Origin: Pisolithus tinctorius
Lineage: Eukaryota > Basidiomycota > Agaricomycetes > Boletales > Pisolithaceae
Reading direction: 5' to 3'
Assembly: GCA_024663395.1 (NCBI GenBank)
Contig: JANFAH010000008.1
Coordinates: forward strand, 1,674,001-1,738,000
DNA length: 64,000 bases
Below are positions 49,576 through 59,986 of this stretch, piece by piece; position 1 is the stretch's first letter; every line of letters starts with the position of its first letter. Both the position numbers and the translations under genes were made by a program. The notes below the pieces were generated by a model. That model was given only the letters and a program-made list of their open reading frames with translations, was not told the DNA's origin and did no database searches.

Positions 49576-49788
49576 TGTAGACGCTGAGAGAACACACTCA
49601 GTGTTGTAGACACAACGACTAGTTTAATTCTACCTGAGAGAACACACTACGAAGATAAGTACGCAGACGAGTCCTCAGGGGCTATAGTACCCACCTCAGT
49701 GTTGTAGACACAACGACTGAGGTGTAAAGTAGCGCAAACAAACTCATAAGTACAGACGCACATGGCCACGTGACCGTTGACGCCAACA
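49576..49788 (-). repeat. Copia 5' LTR
   Basis: 213 bp, bounded by TG…CA. This is the promoter-bearing LTR for the minus-strand gag-pol gene. Confidence 0.95.
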
Positions 49789-49880
49789 CAGTGTCCACAA
49801 CACATTATACATTACCGTTAACAGATTTCTTGTATGTATAACAACTCTTGACACATTATGTATTAGCAAGAGTACGCAAG

Positions 49881-52025
49881 CTAATCATCCAGGTCTTCCT
49901 CATTATCATCATCATCCATGTCTTGAATGAATTCAACACTTTTCGGGAGTGTTCTCTTGCGTGATCCACGCAACCTCTTTCTGGGTGGGCCCTCCGACCT
50001 GTTCTCCTTGTCTGCAGACAGCTCTGCACCACTGGGTGCCTTGCGCTTGCACGATACACCCACATCTGCTCTTTTCTTGCGTGGTTTAAGCACTGCCTCA
50101 CCTGCGGTGACTCAGCTCTCCCACTGCGCCGAAAATTCCTGTCGCTCGCGCTTTGAAAGCTTTTTCCAAAAGCATGCACTGGAGCAGAGTGCGTCTCGTA
50201 GTCTGATCACCTTGGATATAACGCCAATACTCGATGGATTAACAAACTTGACATCAGTAGGCCAGCCAACCAGCTTGACACCATATGCCAGGATTATACT
50301 GTGCTCGTAATTGAGATAATTCATTATGATGTTCCTCTTGTTTGTGGCTTGTCCTGTGGCAATGTTTAGTGCAGTTTTATGGAAAACGCTGCTCCGAGGC
50401 ACCCACTGAGACCATCCAAAATCATCTTGGTTACTTGTTTCCTGACGCTCGCAAGGTTATCGCACTCCACAATATCTGGGCCTATGGTTGAGCAGCTGTC
50501 ACCTAACGCTGAATGAACTTACTTTGACCCTGAGTACATGCCCACTGCTCATACTTGTGTGCGATGTCAGCGACTGGCTGTTGGATGACATCCTGCCAGA
50601 AGTCTGCTGAGTTGTTGGTCACGGTCCATGTGGACTGGATGGTGTCATTGACATGGCCACACATGACAAATAATGTGGCATATATGCCAGTTCGGTCACG
50701 AAGGTTTTCGAGCTGTGGATCATCCTTACCACGAAGAAGTTCATAAGTAAAGTGCAACATACCTCCTTGGTGATCCTATCTACCATGTAATTGACATCGC
50801 GTGCCGTTGCAGTGTTGTTCATGTGGGTGCCACGCATCTTGAGCTCGTGATATTCTTGAAGTTTCTCAATGAGTAGTTCTTCTTCACTTTGTGAGAGCGG
50901 ATGCGCCTCTAAATCGACCTTGACCAACTCTTGAAGTCGCGCCATGGGTAGCTTCTCTCCAACAGGGCGATCTGGACTTGCTTGTTAGCACTCATATAAC
51001 AGTACAGTCAAGTATACTTCCCTGTATTGACTTCGAGTGATTTGGCGTGGACCAGGGCATTCTGTAGCATGGCATGGTGGCTGTGGTGATAGTTGGTCTT
51101 CGTGTTGATGAGGCCCTTGACGTGGTCAAAAGTAACGTTGTTGGCTGCAGCAATGGCTTCAAGCTTTGTGTTCTGAGAGTGGAGGAAACTCTCGAGTGCA
51201 TCATGGAGTTCCTTCACTCACTTGGCCTTGTCCTCCTTCGTTAATGAGCGAGAGGATTTCTCGGCAGTCGAAAGGAGGCGCGGCGCCTGTGCTTTGATAG
51301 GTTGGACAGGAACCCCAGGATTCCGAGCACGCCAGGAGGAACTATTTGCTGAGGACTTCACATTCTTGACAAAGCTTGTGACAGGGTTGATTGTGTGCTC
51401 GTTGCTCTGTAGTCTGTTGGGGGAGGAGGAAGTCCAAGTCAAGGCAGTACCCAGGCCACTGAATTGACCAGCAGTTGACATGTCGATTGAGCTCGACCTT
51501 ACCTCTGCATTCTGTAGCCCGTTGAGTGAAGAGGCCGGCCAAGCTGAGGTAGTGACCAGGCCACTGAGGTGACCGGCGGGTACATTGCTTGCGCACAAAC
51601 TTGCCTCAGCAGTCTGCAGCTTGTTGAGTGAAGAGACTGGCCAAACTGAGGTAGCGTCCAGGCCACTGGGTAGACCGGAGGTTGGCCAAGTGTAATAGAC
51701 TGGTGGAACGTTGGCAGTGGGCAGGCCGAACGACAGTCTATATGTTGAAGACACGCTGAGGTAAGGTCAGGGACACCGTCTATGATATGGATGGAAGTAT
51801 GTGACTGACAAATTATTCACAGGGATTAACGTGGTTGTCTCGTTACAAGCAGATGCACCTGCTGGGCTCATGCAGTTGAGTGAAAAATTCAACAGAAGCA
51901 AAATATATATTACCATAACTAAGGCCGGTGAGGGGGTTATCTTCGCTGTTGAGCATATCAAGAAATGAAATAGGATTAGATGGAGCCATATCAGACGGTT
52001 GAGAATCATCGCCAGCATGGTTCAT
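49881..52025 (-). pseudogene. KDZ-associated protein gene, decayed
   Basis: The minus-strand gene belongs to a family that, from memory, often accompanies KDZ transposases in mushrooms; its function is unknown. The start is the ATG at 52025. A Ser-rich part contains three tandem repeats of about 35 aa (51700-51370; each reads like TSVWPVSSLNKLQ). Then come KELHDALESFLHSQNTKLE, a domain with GHVNDTIQSTWTVTNNSADF and YEQWAC, another with KLVGWPTDVKFVNPSSIG and KLRDAL-like RLRDALCSS, and a basic tail. Good exons are 50976-50763 and 50712-50523. In-frame TGA occurs at 51218-51220 and 50112-50114, both followed by family-like sequence in the same frame. One frameshift is needed near 50385. The early exon borders are uncertain. 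Confidence 0.7.
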
Positions 52026-53020
52026 ACTAACAGTACTATGAGAGCGGAGGGGAGAGGTCTGAGAGGAAGACACTGACACACCAGAATATTTTCACGCTGG
52101 CAGGATATGTGTTGATCATTCGTGCCACTCGAAAGTCCAATATCACCATGACATCGGCACAACACAATATTTATTGATTGATGTCATGCATGCCTTGCAT
52201 TTGAATCACATGGATGCAGCCAACAACACCATATGTTTGGGGCACCTAGAGTCTCAGTTGTAAGCCATGTTGCCACACCAAAACCAGACAACAGATAGTA
52301 CCTTCAGATAATTTTGTGGAACGGAGGCACGCAACACCGCGACATGTGATCACGCTGCACCATATCGCATCACGTGTGCACGGTGGTGAGATAGGGTTCT
52401 ACCAGTGGACGATGCACAGTATAGGGTACCTGGAACTACAACGTATGGTTCATCACTGTTGTACCGTCGACGAGTTACTTACCAAGAACATCCAATATCC
52501 ATACTTTATACGACCTTTGAGTGGTGTGGTGGTCTTGCACCAGCTACGTGGTACATGCCACAACTATGCTCGGGATAGATCAGCAACAGTTAGACCTACC
52601 GGGATACCAAGCAAGAGTGCCTCTACCCAGCAGGAATGTGTCGAGTCGTAGCACGAGCATCAGCTCAGAGAAATTAGTGCGAAATTTGCTGAATACCTAT
52701 GGGCAATAGTAAGCATTCAAATACACATGTCAACTATGCTCAGTCACAACAACAGTTGCAACACACCATGATTGAGACAATGAAGAATTTCGTGGAGCCG
52801 ATTCCAATGCTTGCAGCATATCGTTAGCAGGTGGGTGGAAACGAGAGGAAGACGGGTATTTGACTGTACCCATAAAACTGATAAACATGTATCGCATGTT
52901 CAGCATACAGACGTATAGAGCGTGGCTGGTCCAAACGCTTAATTCCCACTGTGTACATGTAGTGTTTTCAAGAAGCTTACGATATTTCATTTAGAAAATA
53001 GGGGTTGAGTGCGGGTGCCC

Positions 53021-53905
53021 ATGCCCTCCGTTACCACGAGGTATTTACATATGTTTATACCTGAGCTAAGTCAGGAACTAAGTAGCGTAGTTGGCTTATC
53101 CAAAGTCTGTCAATCACTGCATGCTTCGAGTAAGTCTTTTATACAAACTGACTTGCCCTTTCGAAGCATGGCTAAATATTTACAGTGAAGAAGAAACCAT
53201 CCAAGGCTAAATGCTCGCAGTCAGACCATAGTGATCGTCAGTGGCTCGCTACTCAACGTTGGTTCTCAAAGCCTGGGTACGTATAATCACCCATCCATGC
53301 AGTTGGCTCTCTGATGCTATTACACAGGGTCCACAAGGCACAGAATGAAAAGGCATGCCTCCGAGTTGCAAGGTAAGTACAGGGCAAGTACCAACAATTT
53401 TTGACCCAATAAAACGTACTGCATGGTTTGTAGGACAAGACTCCAGTAGGCATTCCTTGCAACTTTGAATGAGGTGCCGCTGATCTGATGTTATAGGCAG
53501 CGAGAATCATCAAAGTGCTCTTGGCAGACTGCTGTGTCGGCGGAAACTCTCGCTCCCATCAAGTGTACTGCTGCTCCGTCAGCAGAAACTCTCGCTCCCA
53601 TCAGGCATGCTATAGAGCTATGGCGTGTGGACTGGCAGCCAGAAGACCGATGGCCAGACGAGTTGGAGATCTTGAAGGAATCTGTATGCTCGAAGTCTGA
53701 TCCTGCAGCACTCAGTCGCTTCTGGGCAGGAATGAGGGTCCATATCGAGGAAGGAAAGGAGATTTTATCCTGCCTTCGTAGGATTTCTCATGGTGCGCAG
53801 ATGGAAGTGCCTTCCACCTCGTTAGGAAGTTTCTATGACATGTGTGTTAATGTAGCTTCGGAAGTGAAGTTCTTTGAGATGTCGCTACTACATGCTGATA
53901 CATAG
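53021..53905 (+). CDS. Unrecognised KDZ cargo gene, intact (217 aa)
   Basis: Exons 53021-53129, 53186-53276, 53328-53372 and 53497-53905 join in phase with consensus GT-AG ends and no stop: 217 aa. I do not recognise the family. Visible features are a basic segment after the first intron (MKKKPSKAKCSQ), an RQWLATQRWFSKPG stretch, a duplicated SAETLAPI(K/R) motif and a Trp-rich helix (AIELWRVDWQPEDRWPDELE). The C-terminal half is mostly helical. Unlike its two larger neighbours in the element it sh­ows no damage. It could be a DNA-binding or accessory factor of the transposon, but nothing in the sequence proves it. Confidence 0.6.
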
Positions 53906-54504
53906 ATTCAAATATGATATATTTCTGCGCCCATGATCCTGCCATCGCATGCCAGTATGTAGAAGCAGTTATAATATGTGGTGCCTCGAGAACAAAATGG
54001 AAATCCAAACATTTCCATAGCGAACACTATAGCGAACACCATGTTTTGTAAGCCTTGCGATCCATATGCCTCTATCAAGCGCAGATAACCCTGAGATCTC
54101 GGTACTACATGTATATTCTAACTTGATAAGTGCCCGGTGTGCACCTGGCTTAACGTTAGTGTCTCGAGAATGCGATGGAGAGCCAGCGCATCATAGCGAA
54201 CACCATAGCGAACACCATATTTTGTGAGTCTCGCAACTGCCAATCTATGTACATACCTTCATCCGGAGCGTGTACACACTACATCTATAACAGAATACCT
54301 ACATATGCTAGTACATATCACGAGTAGGAGTCTTTAGCAATACTCAAAGGATATACCACCTAGCAACTTGCACAATGTATACAAGTAACCACTGACGATG
54401 AATTACTGGCCACTTCCATTTCAACTCAAGACCAGGTTGTAAGCTATGAAGGGGTCCTCTCGCTGGATGGAGGTGTATCACATAATTGCATTGACACGAT
54501 TTAT
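53906..54504. other. Non-coding part of the KDZ element
   Basis: 599 bp between two cargo genes whose 3' ends face each other. Two related segments, near 53975-54065 and 54160-54240, share GTGTCTCGAGAA- and CATAGCGAACACCATA-like blocks, so a diverged tandem duplication is present. Confidence 0.5.
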
Positions 54505-55199
54505 CTACAGTAATTCAGCTTTAGCTACTTGGGACCACAGCTCATCAGAACTACTGGCCGCGGAAGAAGGCTCCATATGACTGAGGATATCATCTAAAGA
54601 CTTGGGCCAAAATGGGCCATTAGGAACTGGAGTCGCATACACCAATCCTTCGTTGTAGTTGGTAGTATAAGCTTGCAGTGCTGCGGCAAACGTCTTGAAC
54701 CTCTTATGACTATTGTCAGGCACGCCGGTGACATGCGCCTGAACCGCCAGCCTTCTGATTGTTAGCTGTATAGATAAATATTATCTGAAAGTGGAACTGA
54801 CCATTGAAAAAAAATGCCAACTTCCTGTCCTACTGTGATGACATAGTAGCCATCAATACCGTCCGTGGTGTCAGGAGGCAGAAATGTCAACGGATGGGGC
54901 CCAGGAAAGTGGAGAGGAAAAACTGGCGCAGGGCATGGAGCTGTGACGGCATCCAGATCTGTGGTGTACGCGGTGTCTGGGGAATGCATGAAAATGTTAT
55001 AGACTCTTCTGTCGTCATCTGAGTCCAAGTGACCGTGTCGCAGTTGATATCTGTAGGCAATACGTAGTTAGTAGCAATCACCATGGCAGATAGAAAAATA
55101 TTAATTACCTGAGAGCCGCATTGACTCTAGCAACTCATGAAGTGCACTAGAGGAATAGCGATGGGATAGGCCAGAGCGTGAGTGGGACTCTTCGCTCAT
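54505..55199 (-). CDS. KDZ cargo protein with RNase H1 N-terminal (viroplasmin-like) domain
   Basis: Exons 54751-54505 and 55050-54802 are secure. They give DGYYVITVGQEVGIFFQW joined to LAVQAHVTGVPDNSHKRFKT, then AALQAYTTNYNEG and GPFWPKSLDDIL. The YYV-x-x-G-x-x-x-GIF…W…V-x-G-x-x…KF(K)T(F)-A pattern matches the small RNase H1 N-terminal or viroplasmin-like domain that binds RNA/DNA hybrids; no RNase H catalytic domain follows. A likely first exon begins at 55199 (MSEESHSRSG…) and ends at 55109, but joining it to 55050 gives the wrong phase by one base. The 5' end is thus either mis-read or frameshifted. The role in the element is unknown. Confidence 0.6.
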
Positions 55200-55333
55200 C
55201 AAGTTATCAAGCTGATGGAACAGCGCGCCGGAGGTATTGGAACAAGGAGGTTAATAAGCTGTCAGGTATATGATACGATCACGTGGTAAATGTCAAGCTT
55301 ATGTAGGAGCAGGAAACATGTCGTGAACAAACA

Positions 55334-58300
55334 ATGAGCCCAGGGAAATTACAGACGAAGCAGCCAAGAAATAGAACTCGCCTTTCCCTCGGTCTAGTGC
55401 GAGAAGTCCGCTCAGCAGGGTCACAAGGAGTCGCGCGCACTCAGCTTACACATACAGTTTACAACCAGAAGACACTTGCGGCGAAGGCAGCAGAAGCCCA
55501 AAATGACCAGGCAGTGAGTATCACCTGTGATTCCCACCCGGAAGAGTACAAGGAACTTACCCTGATGAAGAGGTGACGCCAGAGGCGCTGGCCAACATGC
55601 AAGCGTTGGATAGGTATAACGGTCAAGCTAAAGGACAGAGATATATATTGATAACTCAGATAGCTGGGAGGATTGTGAGGAGGCTGTTCTTGATGGTGTG
55701 TTGGACGGTACTCACATTCTGGAGATTAGCAACATGGGCGGGGAGCTGAGCGACTTGATAAGAGATATGTATTTGGATTTTGAAGCAGGGTAAGAACATG
55801 AACTTACTTGAAAATCATTCTAACTGAGTATGTACCCTGCAGGTCAGAAAAGCGCACAAAGCGCGTTGATCATCACACGCGCCAAGATCGAATTATTCGA
55901 CACAGTCAGGCATTCGATTTGCAAATGCCCGCACTCACTCGCTCTTACCTGGAATGGAACCATGCTCAAGCCTCGACGCCAGCTAGGGGCCATTTTGTGG
56001 AGAGGGCAGAGGCTGAGGACCTGGGCAATGGATCGAGCGCTGGAACTTGGAGAGTGCATGTGGTAGATGTGTTTCATGGGCCATTATAGTTCTGTGCGAA
56101 GGGTGTTACTGACGGCAACCATTTAGGCGCTGAGAAAGTGAATCTTGTAATCAGTGCAGACAACTCTTACATCGCCTCTGCACTCGTGAGGCAAGGATTC
56201 ATGCCATGCTCCCCAATCAGACCTTCCATGGCTATCACGATCAATGCTCTCGAACTATACTGTGTTGCTCGCCTCTGTAGTCCGCATTTCTCCATTCAGG
56301 CCTTTGTCAAGACCATCTGTGATTTACAAGGTGTAAGTAGTTCATCTTGGATCTGGCAGTCTACTGATACACAACAGGTCGCATTCCGGCGCTACTTATC
56401 CCATCAGTTCTCCATCACGCTCGATCTCTACCTCAACATCTTAAATGGAGTGGAAGCCCTCGTTATGGAAGCATTGTCTAGGACATCTAATGACTGGCGC
56501 TTGCAGCATGCATGTCCTGCATGCACCTATGAGTTGAAAGACGAGCCCCGTCTCAAGTTCAAGATCCTATATGCTATGGACGGTAACGATTCCTTGAAGC
56601 ATATACTCCGTTGCATTGTGGAAGATGAAGACTCACACGAGCTGCCTACAACTCAAAAGGTACCAATGACATGCTACCTCTCTCGTGAATTCATTGATTC
56701 TTTTGCCCAAAGTGCTCCCATTCAAAGTACAAGCAAGGATGTCGAGGTAAGTTCGAGTTTGAATTCTCTCGTAGTCATCTTCATGCAAAGTTGGTCAGAC
56801 AGGAGATGAGAATCCATGTGCCAGTCATTGGAAGAACATGGACAAGCAGAAGATGAAACAGACATGGGGAGTCTATGACGAGACTGGGATATTCCTGGCC
56901 GTTTGCTGGCATGGGATGTCATTGCTCATTGCTGACATGGTACAGAGCGGAGAACTGTGAGTGTATCTCTCGTTACAGCAGAATTAACGATAAATTCAAA
57001 TCACAGCGCCAAATATCCAATTGCCATTGTGTCGAGGCTGATGAAGGTATTCGGGGCCGATCTTGAAGGTGGATATGACATTGGGTGTCAGTTCTCCACC
57101 ACCCTTGCAAAGAGCGTTATTGGCAAGGACATCGAGCAGAATCAACATACCTGCCTGGTCCCAGCATTTCATGGTCATGCTCACTGGTGATTGTGTCAAC
57201 TTTCTCACCTGACAGTCTATACCGAAGGACTGGGCCTCGAAGACCTCGAAACATGTGAGAGGACGTTCTCCAAGTCTAATGCGCTCGCATCCTCATTATG
57301 CTATGCGAGTGCTTTCCATCATCAGCAAGCAATCAACGCGTATTTTTCCCATAATGATGTGTATGAAGTATATGCAAGTATATGTGAGTATGCATTTCAT
57401 GTTCCCCCATACTGTCCTCTAACAGTCGTGTGTATAGTGAACTTCATATATAGCAACTATAAGCAAGCACTATCGATCATACAGGACTGTGAATTCATGT
57501 TGCCGTCGCTCAAACATGAACTTGGGGTCACCGCTGACACTGAGTTCACTATGTGGCTTCAGGAGGAGTGAAACTATTTAGAAGGGCTTGAGATGGAACC
57601 TCTAAATGAGACCTTACAGATGGAGTACTGGCAGGCATTGGTGAACCTTGAAGCGAGCAAGTAAGTTCTCATAACACCGCTGGTTGCTAAAGTTAATTCC
57701 CCTTAGGAAGGATCTAGACTTGAAATCTGCGCTATGGGATGTCACAACACCTTCCAACCTGAAGGACTATGCTACGTACACGCGCAAGACTCGGAAGGTG
57801 GAGACAGCTCGCCGGCATGCTGTAGAAATGTACAACAAGGATCTTCGTATTGTCCAGGATCTCGAGAGTAAGCTCAACATTGACAGCCATTGGATGCCCA
57901 AGTGACCCAAATGGCATGATGCTGCACGTCTTGTCACAAAGAGGACTTTCCAGCATGTGCTGGACCATTTAGAAGCCCTTGTTGTTGTGCAGATATTCGA
58001 GCTCTTGAAAATGAACCGTGCAGGTACCAGTGAGTGATTGGTCCATATCATTTCACATTGGTCATTGGTGCTCACCACAGCTACAGGATACAAGATGCAG
58101 AAGCACATTGCGAAGGTGCTGCAAGTGCACTCCAGTGCAATTCGCATAGCACTCGAACAATATAATACTGCTGCACATGCCATGGATCCCCCCCATCGCA
58201 TTCTCAAGTGGGACGAGGTAGTTGAATATGCCTTTATCACTGAATTCGACCTCCTTCGAGATGCCCGGCAAGACGTGTCACAGCGACCATGGACGACACT

Positions 58301-58793
58301 GGCTGGACGTAGTGCAATGGACCATTACTTCAAGTTGTTGCATGCTCGAGAGGAGATCGAACGCCTAGAGGTCGAAGCCCGTAGGCTATTGATGTACTTG
58401 AGAGACGAGGAGCGCTTCCTGGATGAGAGCGAGCAGCAGGCGTGAGCTCTCCACCCCCCATTAGCTCATCAGATAGCTCGTTACCACTCGATACACAGTC
58501 GCTTCACCTCCCAACACCTCAAGTGCCTGCATGACATCACCAAGCTGCCCGGCTACAAGGGCTCTCTCTCTTTCAGCGAGAGCATGCGAATGGGCCCTGG
58601 TGAAAGTGCCTCTAAGCCGCATGTCATCATACCGCCCTCGTTAATCAACACTGTTTGCTCTCAGTTGATGGATTCCAACGATATAGACACTCAGGAGAAT
58701 CTGGAGGAGGAAGAGGAGGAGGAGGAGAAGGAGGAGACTTCGTGTATGGTGCTGGAGGTCCTTGATGCTACTATTTACAAAAGTACTACTTGA
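55334..58793 (+). pseudogene. KDZ transposase with three in-frame TGA codons
   Basis: A multi-exon gene; the first exon is 55334-55513 and the last joins the 58440 donor to an acceptor near 58500 and stops at 58793. The family is recognised from the CxC-type block HACPACTYELKDEPRLKF with LYAMDGNDSLKHI, then WGVYDETGIFLAVCWHG, GGYDIGCQFSTTL, AFHGHAHW…LCQLSHL, and GLGLEDLETCERTFSKSNALA, ending with KLPGYKGSLSFSES and an acidic tail. KDZ transposases carry an RNase-H-fold catalytic core. TGA codons lie at 57188-57190 (between HAHW and LCQ, where the family usually has Arg), 57569-57571 and 57903-57905; the frame continues after each. Some 5' introns (55514-55800) are unresolved. Confidence 0.85.
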
Positions 58794-58880
58794 CTTAGTT
58801 TTTCCATAGATAAATTTCAAGCGTAAAATCATCAACCTCCGCAGGGGATATTAAGTATGAGTACCGTCATGTGCTCCCAA

Positions 58881-59478
58881 GTAAGGTAAAGAAAATGCGA
58901 CACTAATAGGTGCACAGTTGAGGGAGATATGTGCAAAACACAAGCTCGTCATGGGTAACAACGAGCGCGAGGGGGCATGAGGGGCAGCAGCTGTCACCAA
59001 CAACCACTGACGTCATAAAACTATAAATACAACAACAACATTACAAATACATCATGTGCAGGGTAGCGCTTTCCGACATCGCTGTTTGGCAGTAGCCGGT
59101 AACAAATAGAACGGTCATGTGTTCCCGAGTAAGGTAAAGAAAGTCCGAGGCAAATTGGTACACAATTGGGGGAGATATACACAAAATACGAGCTCGTCAT
59201 GGGCAACAGCGAGCGCGGGAGGGCGGCAACTGCCACCGACGTCGGCAACGAGTGCGAGGGGGCGTGGGGGGGGGGGGGGGTGGCCATTGCCACCGACGTC
59301 AGACAGCATAAATAGAGTACTATTTCCTCCGGGCTACTGGAGTACTACACACTAAGTACAATTATTATTGAAGAGATATTGAAGGAGGCAGAAAGTATAG
59401 TATTTTCCCTCTATTAAGAGGGTGTCACACGCATTATTATCACCTCTAATAAGATTGGCAGGGTGGGAATCACAGGTG
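58881..59478 (-). repeat. KDZ right terminal inverted repeat
   Basis: 598 bp, the reverse complement of 43717-44307 with about 22 substitutions and a few length changes. These include a longer G run at 59267-59280 and a short insertion near 59157-59165. Confidence 0.92.
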
Positions 59479-59986
59479 ATACCAAGTCCAATCGTCGTTT
59501 TGGCGGCCGTGTCAGAAGGAGGGCGGCTTTGCCCACGTTAGTTCGGGTCTAAAGCCGCCGGTACTGGTGTTGGCGTTTCGTCTCGGCTTGGGTGGACGAT
59601 TTGCACCGCAGTCTGTTATCTCAACACAGACAGGAGACCTTTGTCGCGCTACTGGATTATCTACACTCTGATCTGTATTGAAGTAGGGAATTACGGGATT
59701 ATATGCTAGGAGATTGGCACGAAGTGTCAAAGTAGAGGAAGGAAATGCGTAGAATCAAACGAAACAGATGAGACAGATTATATGAACTGTCACGCATCAT
59801 CGGCAAGGGCCGAACCCCTTTCCTCGAGCAGTACGATTATGTAGCCCATCACTCTTGGACTTGCTAATCAGTATATCGATCACGATGTCAGCCTCGTGGT
59901 CACCGAGTTGCTAGCCTGGCGCTCAACTGAACGGCATTAAGCCCTATCCTCTGCTTCCACCTGCTGCCTGGCATTCCAACCCTGAC
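59479..59986. other. Right KDZ target copy and GTPase C promoter
   Basis: Starts with the ATACCAAG target duplication (59479-59486). The final 60 bp before the GTPase C start resembles the promoter-proximal sequence of the other copies. No gene in between. Confidence 0.5.

Larger units (their letters stand above)
44480..49788 (-). mobile_element. Full-length Ty1/copia LTR retrotransposon nested in the KDZ element
   Basis: 5,309 bp with two 213 bp LTRs (44480-44692 and 49576-49788) that differ at two positions. It is flanked by a 5 bp duplication CAGTG (44475-44479 and 49789-49793). The element reads on the minus strand. The primer-binding site (49564-49575) is complementary to the anticodon arm of initiator tRNA-Met, and a purine-rich tract abuts the other LTR. 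A single gag-pol frame fills the interior but holds three TGA stops. The high LTR identity suggests a recent insertion, later than the KDZ insertion. Confidence 0.95.
43717..59478 (+). mobile_element. KDZ (Kyakuja-Dileera-Zisupton) superfamily DNA transposon, with nested copia
   Basis: The 15,762 bp element is bounded by long terminal inverted repeats starting CACCTGTGATTCCC (43717-44307 and 58881-59478). It is flanked by a perfect 8 bp direct repeat ATACCAAG (43709-43716 and 59479-59486); 8 bp duplications are known for Zisupton-type elements. Removing the nested copia and its duplicated 5 bp leaves about 10.4 kb. Cargo in order: KDZ-associated gene (minus), unknown 217 aa gene (plus), RNase-H1-N-terminal-domain gene (minus), KDZ transposase (plus). 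The transposase and the KDZ-associated gene carry TGA stops, so this copy is probably immobile unless helped in trans. Confidence 0.9.

Noticed and set aside
52316..52709. Plus-strand open frames inside the KDZ element
   Set aside because: No consistent splice pattern, no family resemblance, and no support from neighbouring exons.
44890..58793. Genetic recoding of TGA (selenocysteine or reassigned codon)
   Set aside because: Normal TGA stops end several host genes in the window (for example ALO1 and RPC2), and the in-frame TGAs in the transposons fall where Arg (CGA) is plausible. Deamination explains them without recoding.
43717..59478. Repeat-induced point mutation (RIP) as the cause of decay
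   Set aside because: RIP prefers CpA and would leave TAA and TAG stops as well. Only TGA is seen, and the repeat-pair differences are at CpG.
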